A stretch of 64,000 nucleotides of DNA from Hyphomicrobiales bacterium (GCA_017305715.1 JAFKKG010000028.1:62001-126000), one strand, 5' to 3'. Positions 34,769-44,659 are shown, counted from the first letter of the stretch. Notes: generated by a model from the sequence alone, not told the origin. Numbers and translations are program-made.

Positions 34769-35800
34769 TCAAGCCGTTGGCGGCATCGAGCTGTCGCGGA
34801 TCATCAGTTGAAAACCGAGGTCGAGGACCGGCTGCTGCGGACGGCGGCCCTCGATCGCGTCGATCACCATGGTGATGGCGTGCCGGCCCATCTCGTAACG
34901 GTTGGTACGCACGCTGCTCAACGACGGGACGGCGGAAGCCATAAACTCCAGGTCGTTGAAGCCGACGATCGCCATATGGCCGGGAACCGATATCTGCCGG
35001 CGCTGGCATTCGAACAGCACGCCGAGGGCGAGGTCGTCGTTGACGCAGAATACCGCGTCGATGTCAGGGGCCTGGGCCAGCAGGTCGGCGAACAGCGTCC
35101 CGCCAAGCGTGACGGTGGTCGGCACCGTCGTTGTGACCACCAGATTCGGATCGAACAGCGAGACGGCCTTCATGGCGTCGCGGTAGCCGTCGAAACGCCG
35201 CTGGACGCGCGGATCCATACGTGCGCCGAGGAAACCGATACGCCGACGCCCTTGTTCGAGAATGTGCGAAATGGCGGCAAAACTGGCGTCGTAATGCGAG
35301 AAGCCCACCATCATGTCGACCGGACTGTCGCCGATCTCCATGATCTGCGTGACCGGGCAATCCATCGTCTCGAGCACGTTGCGCGATTCCGGGGTCTGGT
35401 TGATGCCGGTCACGATCAGACCGGCGGGCTTTTGCGCCCGGAACAGCCGCAGCAGTTTTTCTTCCTGCAGGATGCTGTAGCGCGTATTGGCCAATTGAAT
35501 GCTGTAGCGGCTCTGCTCGGATGCATCATAGATACCGCGCAGGACGTCGGCGAACACGCTGTTGGTCAGCGACGGTATCACGACGCCGATCACTTCGGTG
35601 CGGTGCGAGGCCAGCGCACGCGCCGCCAGATTGGGCACGTAACCCAGTTCCTTCACCGCGCTGTCGACCCGTTCACGTTTGCTGAGCGATAGCGCGCTGG
35701 GGTTTCGAAAGAACCGCGATGCGGTGATCGGCGAGACGCCAGCAAGCTTGGCGACCTCGGTGAGGCGGATTTTGCCGGACTTCGTGCGTTTTCGTCCCAT
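34769..35800 (-). CDS. LacI-family transcriptional regulator
   Basis: Protein of 343 residues. The helix-turn-helix and hinge region is IRLTEVAKLAGVSPITASRFFRNPSALSLSKRERVDSAVKELGYVPNLAARALAS, then a periplasmic-binding-protein-like sensor domain from about residue 68 (EVIGVVIPSLTNSVFADVLRGIYD) to the end. It lies between the dehydratase/SDR arm and the transporter/kinase/aldolase arm, with a matching operator on each side. It is the probable local repressor, released by a sugar or sugar-acid inducer. Confidence 0.92.
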   Translation of the reverse strand: MGRKRTKSGKIRLTEVAKLAGVSPITASRFFRNPSALSLSKRERVDSAVKELGYVPNLAARALASHRTEVIGVVIPSLTNSVFADVLRGIYDASEQSRYSIQLANTRYSILQEEKLLRLFRAQKPAGLIVTGINQTPESRNVLETMDCPVTQIMEIGDSPVDMMVGFSHYDASFAAISHILEQGRRRIGFLGARMDPRVQRRFDGYRDAMKAVSLFDPNLVVTTTVPTTVTLGGTLFADLLAQAPDIDAVFCVNDDLALGVLFECQRRQISVPGHMAIVGFNDLEFMASAVPSLSSVRTNRYEMGRHAITMVIDAIEGRRPQQPVLDLGFQLMIRDSSMPPTA

Positions 35801-35841
35801 TCCGCGCTCTTATCACAACGAACTAGACAAATGAACAATTA

Positions 35842-35870
35842 TTGACAGCGCTACCATCGCATTGCTAAAA
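35842..35870 (+). promoter_or_regulatory. Promoter -35 box overlapped by a LacI-type operator
   Basis: TTGACA at 35842-35847 is a perfect -35 hexamer, and 17 bases later CTAAAA (35865-35870) could be a weak -10. The operator TGACAGCGCTACCA (35843-35856) overlaps the -35 box, the classical arrangement for repression. It drives the transporter operon that starts at 35998, leaving a leader of about 120 bases. Confidence 0.65.
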
Positions 35871-35997
35871 ACCGCCAAACTGCGGATGATAATGCCTGCT
35901 GAATTCGGCTGATGGCATTAGAGTCGAAAAAGACAGCATGACGCCTGCCTTCGTCCGATGGCGTTAGAAAACAGAAAAATGAGGGGAGAGAAGTCCG

Positions 35998-37065
<1,068 letters not shown>

Positions 37066-37106
37066 AAACATAATCAAAATCAAAATTCAAAAGGGGAGGA
37101 CCTACG

Positions 37107-38426
37107 ATGCACGATTTTACCCGCCGCTCGTTGCTTCAGGGCGGCACTGCGCTGGCCGCGGCTGGCGCGCTGACCGGGCCTGCACTATTGGATTTTGCCA
37201 AGGCCTGGGCGCAGGCCTCGCCGTGGAAGGCGGAGCCGGGCGCCAAGCTCACAGTGATGCGCTGGAAGCGTTTCGTGCCGGCGGAAGACGATGCGTTCAA
37301 CGCCATGGTTGCGGCATTCAAGACCGCCACCGGCACCGACATGAACGTATTTTCGGAATCCTTCGAGGACGTGCAGCCGAAGGCGTCCGTTGCCGCCAAT
37401 ACGGGCTCGGGCATCGATCTCGCCTGGGGCCTGCATACGCTGCCGCAGCTGTTCCCGACCAAGGTCCTCAAGATGAACGACGTTGCCGATTACCTCGGCA
37501 AGAAATATGGCGGATGGACCGACGCCGCGCAGAAGACCTGTATGCTGGGCAATGATTGGCTCGGTATCCCCGTCGCAACGATCGGCGGCTACATGACCTA
37601 CCGCAAGTCGGCGCTCGACAAGGCCGGCTTCAAGGAGTTCCCGACGGACTTTCCGGGCTTCCTTGCGATGTGTCAGGCGCTGAAGAAGAACAACACCCCG
37701 GCGGGCTTCGCGCTCGGTCATGCCACCGGCGACGCCAACGGATGGCTGCACTGGGTGCTTTGGGGCCATGGCGCCTTTACCGTCGACAAGGACGACAAGG
37801 TGATCATCAACTCACCGGAAACGCAAAAGGCGCTGGAATATTGCAAACAGCTGTCTGACGCATTCATTCCCGGCACGGCGTCCTGGAATGATGGCTCCAA
37901 CAACAAGGCGTTCCTGGCAGGCGAGCTCTATTGCACGGCCAATGGTATCTCGATCTACGTCGCCGCCAAAGACGACCCGAAGATGAAGGACCTTGCCGAC
38001 GACACCTATCACGCGCTGTGGCCGGTCGGCCCTATCGGAAAGCCGACCGAACTGCAACTCGCGGTTCCGATCCTCGCGTTCAACTTCACAAAGTATCCGA
38101 ACGCCGCAAAGGCCTTTATTGCCTTCATGTTGGAGAAGGAAAACTACGACAAATGGCTTTCTGGCGCGCGGGGCTATCTGACCCACACGCTCAATGCCTA
38201 CGACGCGTCTCCGGTGTGGACGGCGGACCCGAAGAACGCCGTATTCGCCCAGGCGAGCAAGCGCGCGCTTCCCGCGTCAGGCATCGGCAAGGTCGGTGAA
38301 AAGGCGGCGACCGCGATCGCCGACTTCATCGTGGTCGACATGTTCGCCAACTTCTGCACCGGCGCCAAGGATGCCAAGACGGCCATGGCCGAAGCCGAAC
38401 GGCAGTTGAAGCGCATCTATCGTTGA
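37107..38426 (+). CDS. Carbohydrate ABC transporter substrate-binding protein
   Basis: Solute-binding protein of 439 residues, family 1 (MalE-like). The N-terminus MHDFTRRSLLQGGTALAAAG carries a twin-arginine motif and hydrophobic core, so it is probably exported folded by Tat. The body shows AFKTATGTDMNVFSESFEDVQPK and the hinge region VGPIGKPTELQLAVPILAFN. GGGGAGGA precedes the ATG. A strong hairpin after the stop separates it from the permease genes. The ligand is probably a sugar or sugar acid handled by the linked enzymes. Confidence 0.92.
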   Translation: MHDFTRRSLLQGGTALAAAGALTGPALLDFAKAWAQASPWKAEPGAKLTVMRWKRFVPAEDDAFNAMVAAFKTATGTDMNVFSESFEDVQPKASVAANTGSGIDLAWGLHTLPQLFPTKVLKMNDVADYLGKKYGGWTDAAQKTCMLGNDWLGIPVATIGGYMTYRKSALDKAGFKEFPTDFPGFLAMCQALKKNNTPAGFALGHATGDANGWLHWVLWGHGAFTVDKDDKVIINSPETQKALEYCKQLSDAFIPGTASWNDGSNNKAFLAGELYCTANGISIYVAAKDDPKMKDLADDTYHALWPVGPIGKPTELQLAVPILAFNFTKYPNAAKAFIAFMLEKENYDKWLSGARGYLTHTLNAYDASPVWTADPKNAVFAQASKRALPASGIGKVGEKAATAIADFIVVDMFANFCTGAKDAKTAMAEAERQLKRIYR

Positions 38427-38436
38427 TGGAATTGGG

Positions 38437-38462
38437 GCGGACGGCGGAAGACCGCCGTCCGC
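38437..38462 (+). terminator. Strong hairpin between binding-protein and permease genes
   Basis: GCGGACGGCGG (38437-38447) pairs perfectly with CCGCCGTCCGC (38452-38462) around the loop AAGA. It lies 11 bases after the binding-protein stop and 30 before the permease start. It has no T run, so it is more likely an mRNA-stabilising or attenuating element that raises binding-protein yield. Confidence 0.75.
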
Positions 38463-38491
38463 TCTGATAACAGTTGAACCGGGATATGCCC

Positions 38492-39451
38492 ATGGCTGAC
38501 ATCGCGCTCCAACCACGGACAGCCAAGCCGCAGATCCGCGACGCCACCACATGGGACCAGATCAAGACCAACCGCAACTGGCTCGGCTTCTGGTTCATGC
38601 TGCCGGCGATGGGGTTCCTGATCTTCTTTCTGGCCTATCCGCTGGGGCTCGGCATCTGGATTTCGTTCACCGACGCCAAGATCGGCCGGCCCGGCACATT
38701 CATAGGGGTCGAGAACTACGAATGGCTGTGGGACGACTCGATCTTCTGGCTCTCGGTCTTCAACACGTTGCTCTACACATTCATCGCGAGTGCGATCAAA
38801 TTTGCCGTCGGTCTCTACCTCGCGCTGCTGCTGAACGAGAACATGCCGTTCAAGGCGATGTTGCGGGCACTGGTGCTGATTCCCTTCATCGTGCCGACGG
38901 TGTTGTCGGCGCTGGCGTTCTGGTGGATCTTCGATTCGCAGTTCTCGATCATCTCATGGTCGCTGAAGCACATGGGTCTGATCACCCAGAATATCAACTT
39001 TCTCGGCGATTCGACCTGGGCCCGCATCTGCGTGATCTTCGCCAATATCTGGCGCGGCGTGCCGTTCGTTGCCATCACGCTGCTCGCCGGCCTGCAAACC
39101 GTGCAGCCTTCGCTCTATGAGGCCGCGACGCTGGACGGCGCGAGCAAGTGGGAGATGTTCCGCTTCATCACCTATCCGCTGCTGACGCCGATCATCGCGG
39201 TCGTGATGACGTTCTCGGTGCTGTTCACCTTCACCGACTTCCAGCTGATCTGGGCGATGACGCGAGGTGGTCCGGTCAACGCCACGCATCTGATGGCAAC
39301 CCTGTCGTATCAACGCGCGATCATCGCGGGCCAGCTCGGCGAGGGGGCTGCGATCTCGAGCGCGATGATCCCGTTCCTGCTCGCCGCGATCATGGTGTCC
39401 TGGTTCGGGCTGCAGCGGCGGAAATGGCAGCAGGGAGAGAACAATGATTGA
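38492..39451 (+). CDS. Carbohydrate ABC transporter permease (MalF type)
   Basis: Inner-membrane permease of 319 residues with six main membrane segments. The EAA loop, which docks on the ATPase, is YEAATLDGASKWEMFRFITYPLLTPI near residue 210. ATG at 38492 has GGGA seven bases upstream; ATG at 38486 is an alternative. The last codons overlap a small open frame that leads into the second permease. Confidence 0.92.
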   Translation: MADIALQPRTAKPQIRDATTWDQIKTNRNWLGFWFMLPAMGFLIFFLAYPLGLGIWISFTDAKIGRPGTFIGVENYEWLWDDSIFWLSVFNTLLYTFIASAIKFAVGLYLALLLNENMPFKAMLRALVLIPFIVPTVLSALAFWWIFDSQFSIISWSLKHMGLITQNINFLGDSTWARICVIFANIWRGVPFVAITLLAGLQTVQPSLYEAATLDGASKWEMFRFITYPLLTPIIAVVMTFSVLFTFTDFQLIWAMTRGGPVNATHLMATLSYQRAIIAGQLGEGAAISSAMIPFLLAAIMVSWFGLQRRKWQQGENND

Positions 39452-39538
39452 TCCCTCGATTGCCGGCCTTCTATTTTCGGCGCGAACGGGGCAAGCCCCG
39501 CGCGCGCTGCCGCAAATGGCAGCAGGGAGAGAGCAATG
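39422..39538 (+). repeat. Short direct duplication of a ribosome-binding segment
   Basis: AAATGGCAGCAGGGAGAGA occurs at 39422-39440 and again at 39514-39532, followed by ACAATGA and GCAATGA respectively; the copies are 92 bases apart and differ at one of 26 bases. The first copy encodes the end of the first permease, the second is the ribosome binding site of the next gene. Confidence 0.85.
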
Positions 39539-39539
39539 A
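39444..39539 (+). CDS. Possible 31-residue peptide bridging the two permease genes
   Basis: ATG at 39444 follows CAGGGAGAG at a good distance and starts before the stop of the first permease (39451). The frame runs to TGA 39537-39539, overlapping the ATG of the second permease by four bases. It begins MIDPSIAGLLFSARTGQ and ends AAGREQ. The frame was apparently created by duplication of the ribosome binding site region (see the repeat at 39422 and 39514). It may serve only to couple translation of the two permeases. Confidence 0.4.
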   Translation: MIDPSIAGLLFSARTGQAPRALPQMAAGREQ

Positions 39540-40459
39540 CGGATCTCCCCGCGGCAAAAGTCGATCTCAAGTCGATCCTGTCGACGCCGGCCCGCGTCGA
39601 TAACAGCGAAGGCATGAGCTATCTGCAGTCGGTGCCACGCCGGATGGTGACGCTCTATCTGCCGCTGTCGATCATCGTGTTCATCCTGCTGTTTCCGTTT
39701 TACTGGATGGGATTGACGGCGATCAAACCGGACGAGCAATTGATCGACCTTGAGACCTACAATCCGTTCTGGACCTGGAATCCTACCTTCAAGCACATCT
39801 ACAAACTGTTGTTTCAAAGCCATTATCCGCTCTGGCTCTGGAATACGATGTATGTCGCCATCTGCGCTACCGCGCTGTCGATTTTCGCCAGCGTGCTGGC
39901 GGCCTATGCCATCGTGCGGCTGCGCTACCGCGGCGCGCAATGGGTGGGCGGGCTGATCTTCCTGTCCTATCTGGTCCCGCCGTCGATCCTGTTCATTCCG
40001 CTCGCCACCGTCGTGTTCCAGTACGGCCTGTTCGACTCGCCGCTGTCGCTGATCCTGACCTATCCGACCATCCTGATCCCGTTCTCGACCTGGCTGTTGA
40101 TGGGCTACTTCAAGACCATCCCGTTCGAGCTGGAGGAATGCGCGCTGATCGACGGTGCCAGCCGCTGGCAGATTTTGGTCAAGATCGTGCTGCCGCTGGC
40201 GATCCCGGGGTTGATCTCGGCCTTCATTTTCTGCTTCACGCTGTGCTGGAACGAGTTCATCTACGCGCTGACGTTCCTGCAATCGGTCCAGAACAAGACG
40301 GTGCCGGTCGCCATCGTCAACGAGTTCGTCGATGGCGACGTCTACCGCTGGGGATCGCTGATGGCTGGCGCGCTGGCGGGGTCGCTGCCGCTGGTCATCC
40401 TTTACGCGTTCTTCGTCGAGCATTATGTGTCGGCCATGACGGGAGCCGTGAAAGAGTGA
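39536..40459 (+). CDS. Carbohydrate ABC transporter permease (MalG type)
   Basis: Second permease, 307 residues, with six membrane segments after a 35-residue cytoplasmic start. The EAA loop is FELEECALIDGASRWQILVKIVLPLAIPGL near residue 200. Near the end, VNEFVDGDVYRWGSLMAGALAGSLPLVILY is typical of the MalG group. It completes the four-component importer with the ATPase, binding protein and MalF-type permease. Confidence 0.92.
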   Translation: MTDLPAAKVDLKSILSTPARVDNSEGMSYLQSVPRRMVTLYLPLSIIVFILLFPFYWMGLTAIKPDEQLIDLETYNPFWTWNPTFKHIYKLLFQSHYPLWLWNTMYVAICATALSIFASVLAAYAIVRLRYRGAQWVGGLIFLSYLVPPSILFIPLATVVFQYGLFDSPLSLILTYPTILIPFSTWLLMGYFKTIPFELEECALIDGASRWQILVKIVLPLAIPGLISAFIFCFTLCWNEFIYALTFLQSVQNKTVPVAIVNEFVDGDVYRWGSLMAGALAGSLPLVILYAFFVEHYVSAMTGAVKE

Positions 40460-40509
40460 GCGCGCCGGCCCGCATCCACTAAAAATCGAACTAAAAAAGG
40501 AGACGGGTC

Positions 40510-41493
40510 TTGCACATTCTTATTCTGGGCGCCGCCGGCATGGTCGGGCGCAAATTGACCGAACGGCTGCTGCGCGATGGCCGCCTCGGCAAGCAGGACA
40601 TCAGCCGCATGACGCTGCAGGACGTGGTGGCCCCGGCCAGGCCGACCACCTCGATCCCGGTCAATGTGATCGCCTCCGACTTTGCCGATGCGGGCGCCGC
40701 AGCGCCCTTGATCGCCGAGCGGCCGGATGTGATCTTCCATCTCGCCGCGATCGTGTCGGGAGAGGCGGAAGCCGAATTCGACAAGGGCTACCGCATCAAT
40801 CTCGACGGCACGCGATACCTGATCGACGCCATCCGGGCCGTCGGCGGCGGCTACAAGCCGCGCCTGGTGTTCACGTCCTCGATCGCGGTATTCGGCGCGC
40901 CATTCCCGGAAAAGATCGGTGACGAATTCTTCCATACCCCGCTGACGAGCTACGGCACCCAGAAATCGATCTGCGAACTCCTGATCAACGACTACACCCG
41001 CAAGGGCCTACTCGACGGCATCAGTATTCGTCTGCCGACGATCTGCGTGCGGCCGGGCAAGCCGAACAAGGCGGCCTCCGGCTTCTTCTCCAACATCATG
41101 CGCGAGCCGCTCGTGGGCGAAGAGGCGGTGCTGCCGGTCTCCGACGACGTGCGGCACTGGCACGCCTCGCCGAGATCGGCGGTCGGCTTTCTCGTCCACG
41201 CCGGCACCATGGACCTCAACACCATGGGGGCGCGGCGCAACCTCAGCATGCCCGGCCTGTCGGCGACCGTCGGCGAACAGATCGCAGCGCTCGATCGTGT
41301 GGCGGGCAAGAACGTCACCGCGCGCATCAAGCGGGTGCCGGATCCGACCATCATCAGCATCGTCTCTGGCTGGCCACGTGATTTCGTCACCGACCGCGCG
41401 CTCAAGCTCGGCTTCACCACCGCCGAGAAGACGTTCGACGACATCATCCGGATTCACATTGCGGATGAACTCGGCGGCAAATTCGCGGCCTGA
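40510..41493 (+). CDS. denD: NAD-dependent dehydrogenase, DenD (D-erythronate dehydrogenase) like
   Basis: Extended-SDR/epimerase-fold protein of 327 residues with TTG start after AAGGAG. The cofactor loop GAAGMVGRKLTERLL is at about 7-21, and catalytic Y-G-T-Q-K lies in LTSYGTQKSICELL near residue 148. The start HILILGAAGMVGRKLTERLL and the DVVAPARP loop match the DenD family that oxidises D-erythronate at C2 in tetronate catabolism. The neighbouring genes point to hexonate or deoxy-keto-acid breakdown instead, so the true substrate could be a different acid. Confidence 0.8.
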   Translation: MHILILGAAGMVGRKLTERLLRDGRLGKQDISRMTLQDVVAPARPTTSIPVNVIASDFADAGAAAPLIAERPDVIFHLAAIVSGEAEAEFDKGYRINLDGTRYLIDAIRAVGGGYKPRLVFTSSIAVFGAPFPEKIGDEFFHTPLTSYGTQKSICELLINDYTRKGLLDGISIRLPTICVRPGKPNKAASGFFSNIMREPLVGEEAVLPVSDDVRHWHASPRSAVGFLVHAGTMDLNTMGARRNLSMPGLSATVGEQIAALDRVAGKNVTARIKRVPDPTIISIVSGWPRDFVTDRALKLGFTTAEKTFDDIIRIHIADELGGKFAA

Positions 41494-41526
41494 CGTGTCG
41501 ACGCGCGTTGCCGCATGGATGCGGTC

Positions 41527-42450
41527 ATGACGAAGGTTGCCTGTATCGGCGAATGCATGATCGAGCTGAAGCAGGCCGGGGACGGCCTGTTTTCGCGCTT
41601 CTATGGCGGCGACACGCTCAACACCGCCGTCTATCTGGCCCGGCTCGGTATCGGCACGGACTACATCACCGCGCTCGGCGACGATACGCTGAGCGATGAG
41701 ATGATCGCTGGTTGGGCCGTGGAGGGCGTCGGCACCGCGCGCGTATCGCGGCTGGCGGGCAAGCTGCCGGGCCTTTACATGATCCAGACCGATGAGAAGG
41801 GCGAACGCAGGTTCTTTCACTGGCGCGAGAGCGCGGCCGCGCGCAGCCTGATGGATTTGCCGGAAACGGCAGCCATTCTGGATTCGCTGGCGAGCTACGA
41901 CATCGTCTATCTCTCGGCGATCACGCTGTCGCTTTACAATGACGCCGGCCGGGCGCGGCTGTTCGCGGGCCTCAGGCGGGCGCGCGAAGGCGGGGCGCGG
42001 TTTGCCTTCGATACCAATTTCCGCGCCCGCGGCTGGCCCGATCTGAACGTCGCCCGCGCGGTCTATCGCGAAGCCTTCAGGCTTGCGGATATCATACTGG
42101 CCTCGACCGAGGATTTGCTGCCGCTCTATCCCGGCGAAACCCATGATGGCTTGCTGGCGCGCATTCCGGGCGGAGAAGTGGTGCTGAAACTCTCCGAACC
42201 CGCGAGCATCCTTCGCCTCGGCGGCGTTTTGCATCGGACCAAGGCCGAGCCGTTGACAAGACCCGTGGTCGATACCACGGCGGCCGGCGACAGTTTTGCG
42301 GCGGCCTATATCGCCGCCCGGCTGGCCGGCGCCGGTCCGGTCGAATCCGCTCGCGCCGGGCATGCCATGGCCGGCGTTGTGGTATGTCATCCCGGCGCGA
42401 TCATTCCGCGTACGGCGATGCCGGCCATTTCAGACAAGGCGACCCCATGA
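41527..42450 (+). CDS. kdgK: 2-dehydro-3-deoxygluconokinase (PfkB family)
   Basis: Sugar kinase of 307 residues. N-terminal KVACIGECMIELKQ is typical of KdgK. The PfkB signature near the end, VDTTAAGDSFAAAYIAARL, carries the catalytic aspartate. It phosphorylates 2-keto-3-deoxygluconate with ATP to KDPG. ATG at 41527 is favoured by family alignment; ATG at 41515 would add four residues. The stop overlaps the aldolase start, so kinase and aldolase are coupled. Confidence 0.9.
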   Translation: MTKVACIGECMIELKQAGDGLFSRFYGGDTLNTAVYLARLGIGTDYITALGDDTLSDEMIAGWAVEGVGTARVSRLAGKLPGLYMIQTDEKGERRFFHWRESAAARSLMDLPETAAILDSLASYDIVYLSAITLSLYNDAGRARLFAGLRRAREGGARFAFDTNFRARGWPDLNVARAVYREAFRLADIILASTEDLLPLYPGETHDGLLARIPGGEVVLKLSEPASILRLGGVLHRTKAEPLTRPVVDTTAAGDSFAAAYIAARLAGAGPVESARAGHAMAGVVVCHPGAIIPRTAMPAISDKATP

Positions 42451-43103
42451 GCGTGAACGTCACGGCAAGGCAGGAAAAGCTCGCGGCCCTGGTGAAGTCC
42501 GCCACCGTCATCCCGGTGCTGACCATCGAGCGGCTCGAACATGCCGTCCCGCTGGCCAGAGCGCTGGTCGCGGGCGGCGTGCGCATGCTGGAAGTGACGT
42601 TGCGCACCCCGGTTGCGATCGAAGCCGCCAAGGCCATGATCGCTGAAGTGCCCGAGGCCATCGTCGGGATCGGCACCATCCTGAATCCGGATGACCTCGA
42701 GCGGGCGGAGACGCTTGGCGCCAGGTTCGGGATCAGCCCGGGTGCGACGCCCGAACTGCTGAAGGCCGCCGCCGCCAGTGAGCTACCGTTCGCGCCGGGG
42801 ATCGCGACGGCGTCCGAGCTGATGCAGGCGTTGGCGCACGGGTTTGACTTGGTCAAATTCTTCCCGGCGGAACAAGCCGGCGGTATCAAGGCACTGCGGG
42901 CGCTGGCGGGCCCGTTCCCGAACATCAGGGTTTGCCCGACGGGGGGCATTGGGGAGGCCAATGCGGCGGCCTGGCTGGCCGAGCCGAATGTGCTGGCGGT
43001 CGGTGGTTCCTGGCTTTGCCCGGCGGCCGATATCCGGTCCGGCAACTGGGCCGGCATTTCAGCCATGTGCGCGAAGGCGATGAAATCGTTGAAACCGGCG
43101 TGA
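42447..43103 (+). CDS. eda: KDPG aldolase (bifunctional 4-hydroxy-2-oxoglutarate/KDPG aldolase)
   Basis: Class I aldolase of 218 residues. MLEVTLRTP contains the catalytic Glu, and the Schiff-base lysine is in DLVKFFPAEQAGG near residue 139. CPTGGIGEANAAAWL is the phosphate-binding site. It cleaves KDPG to pyruvate and glyceraldehyde 3-phosphate, completing the path dehydratase, kinase, aldolase. ATGA overlap with kdgK. No terminator is obvious before the next gene, which starts 55 bases later. Confidence 0.93.
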   Translation: MSVNVTARQEKLAALVKSATVIPVLTIERLEHAVPLARALVAGGVRMLEVTLRTPVAIEAAKAMIAEVPEAIVGIGTILNPDDLERAETLGARFGISPGATPELLKAAAASELPFAPGIATASELMQALAHGFDLVKFFPAEQAGGIKALRALAGPFPNIRVCPTGGIGEANAAAWLAEPNVLAVGGSWLCPAADIRSGNWAGISAMCAKAMKSLKPA

Positions 43104-43158
43104 AGTATTTTTGCCGATAGGCTACAAAACCGTCCGAACCGGAACAGGGAGATCCAGC

Positions 43159-44328
43159 ATGACAGCCAGCATCGTGGGATGGGCGCACACGCCATTCGGC
43201 AAATTCGACGCGGAAACGGTTGAGAGCCTGGTGGTCAAGGTGGCGACCGAAGCGCTGGCCGACGCCGGCATTTCCGCCGGCGATGTCGACGAGATCGTGC
43301 TCGGCCATTTCAATGCCGGCTTCTCGCCGCAGGATTTTACCGCTTCGCTGGTGCTGCAGGCCGATCCCAAACTGCGCTTCAAGCCGACCACGCGGGTCGA
43401 GAACGCCTGCGCCACCGGTTCGGCCGCGGTCCATCAGGGCATCCGGGCGATTGCCGCGGGCGCCGCCAAGATCGTGCTGGTCGTCGGCGTCGAGCAGATG
43501 ACGCGCACGCCAGGTCCCGAGATCGGCAAATACCTGCTCAAGGCCTCCTATCTGCCGGAAGACGGCGACACCGTCGGCGGCTTTGCCGGCGTGTTCGGCA
43601 AGATCGCGCAGAGCTATTTCCAGAAATATGGCGACCAGTCCGACGCGCTGGCGATGATCGCGGCGAAGAACCACAAGAACGGCGTCGCCAACCCCTATGC
43701 GCAGATGCGCAAGGATTTTGGCTATGAGTTCTGCCGTGCCGAGAGCGAGAAGAACCCGTTCGTCGCAGGGCCCCTGAAGCGGACCGATTGCTCGCTGGTG
43801 TCGGATGGCGCCGCCGCCCTGGTGCTGACGGATTCGGAAACCGCCAGGACCATGGGCAAGGCGGTGAATTTCCGCGCCACCGCGCATGCGCAGGATTTCC
43901 TGCCGATGTCGAAGCGCGACATTCTGCAGTTCGAAGGCTGCACGGTGGCCTGGCAGCGCGCGCTGCAGCAGGCCGGCGTCAGCCTTTCCGATCTGTCATT
44001 CGTTGAAACCCATGACTGCTTCACCGTCGCCGAACTGATCGAATATGAAGCGATGGGCCTGACGCCGCGCGGGCAGGGCGCCCGCGCCATCAAGGAAGGC
44101 TGGACGCAGAAGGACGGCAAGCTGCCGGTCAATCCGTCCGGCGGCCTCAAGGCCAAGGGCCATCCGATCGGCGCCACCGGCGTTTCCATGCATGTGATGA
44201 GCGCGATGCAGCTGACCGGCCAGGCGCCCGAGGGCATGCAGTTGAAGAACCCAAAACTCGCGGGCATCTTCAATATGGGCGGTGCCGCGGTGGCCAACTA
44301 CGTCTCGGTGCTGGAGCCCGCGAAGTAA
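43159..44328 (+). CDS. Thiolase (acetyl-CoA acetyltransferase family)
   Basis: Thiolase-fold enzyme of 389 residues. The acyl-accepting cysteine is Cys84 in RVENACATGSAAVHQG. HDCFT in FVETHDCFTVAELIEYE and the C-terminal GGLKAKGHPIGATGVSMHV supply the catalytic histidines. The sequence matches the SCP-x-like thiolase group. GGGAG precedes ATG 43159; an in-frame start at 43111 is rejected. It is the first gene of an acyl-CoA degradation set with a CoA-transferase, a dehydrogenase and a second thiolase-like protein, though a 470-base gap separates it from those. Confidence 0.9.
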   Translation: MTASIVGWAHTPFGKFDAETVESLVVKVATEALADAGISAGDVDEIVLGHFNAGFSPQDFTASLVLQADPKLRFKPTTRVENACATGSAAVHQGIRAIAAGAAKIVLVVGVEQMTRTPGPEIGKYLLKASYLPEDGDTVGGFAGVFGKIAQSYFQKYGDQSDALAMIAAKNHKNGVANPYAQMRKDFGYEFCRAESEKNPFVAGPLKRTDCSLVSDGAAALVLTDSETARTMGKAVNFRATAHAQDFLPMSKRDILQFEGCTVAWQRALQQAGVSLSDLSFVETHDCFTVAELIEYEAMGLTPRGQGARAIKEGWTQKDGKLPVNPSGGLKAKGHPIGATGVSMHVMSAMQLTGQAPEGMQLKNPKLAGIFNMGGAAVANYVSVLEPAK

Positions 44329-44366
44329 TCGGCCAATTCGGCTGCCGTGCCACACGGAGACGCGTC

Positions 44367-44567
44367 ATGGGCAATGAAAGTTCGTTGTCGCTGTCGGAGA
44401 TGAACGACCGCATCGCCATCCTTCGCGACAACATCAGGCAACTGATCGAGCAGGCCGCCGGCGCCTCGGGGGCGGAGAGCGAAGAGCGCATCTCCGAGCG
44501 CCTCGAACGGCAGAACGAGGAACTGGAGCGGCTGATCAAGGCACGTGACGCCCTGACCAGCAAATAG
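44367..44567 (+). CDS. Small coiled-coil protein, 66 residues
   Basis: Starts with GGAG seven bases before the ATG. The whole protein is a helical, charged chain with heptad spacing (MNDRIAILRDNIRQLIEQAAG, then EERISERLERQNEELERLIKARDAL). There is no known domain. Rhizobial genomes carry many such short acidic coiled-coil proteins of unknown role. It follows the thiolase by 38 bases and may be co-transcribed. Confidence 0.75.
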   Translation: MGNESSLSLSEMNDRIAILRDNIRQLIEQAAGASGAESEERISERLERQNEELERLIKARDALTSK

Positions 44568-44659
44568 CTCCGGGATCGATACGCCGCGTCGACCGGTGCG
44601 CCCGCGCATACGCCCATACGCGTGGCGCGCTTGATCTTCCGGAAAACCTCCCGTTACTA

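Noticed and set aside
35871-35997. Riboswitch in the 5' leader of the sugar transporter operon
   Set aside because: No known riboswitch motif or convincing aptamer fold; a short imperfect direct repeat (GATGGC-R-TTAGA) is present but too weak to call.
38954-40423. Open frame of 489 codons opposite the two permease genes
   Set aside because: Low-complexity Arg/Gln/Asp composition typical of antisense frames in high-GC DNA; crosses two real genes.
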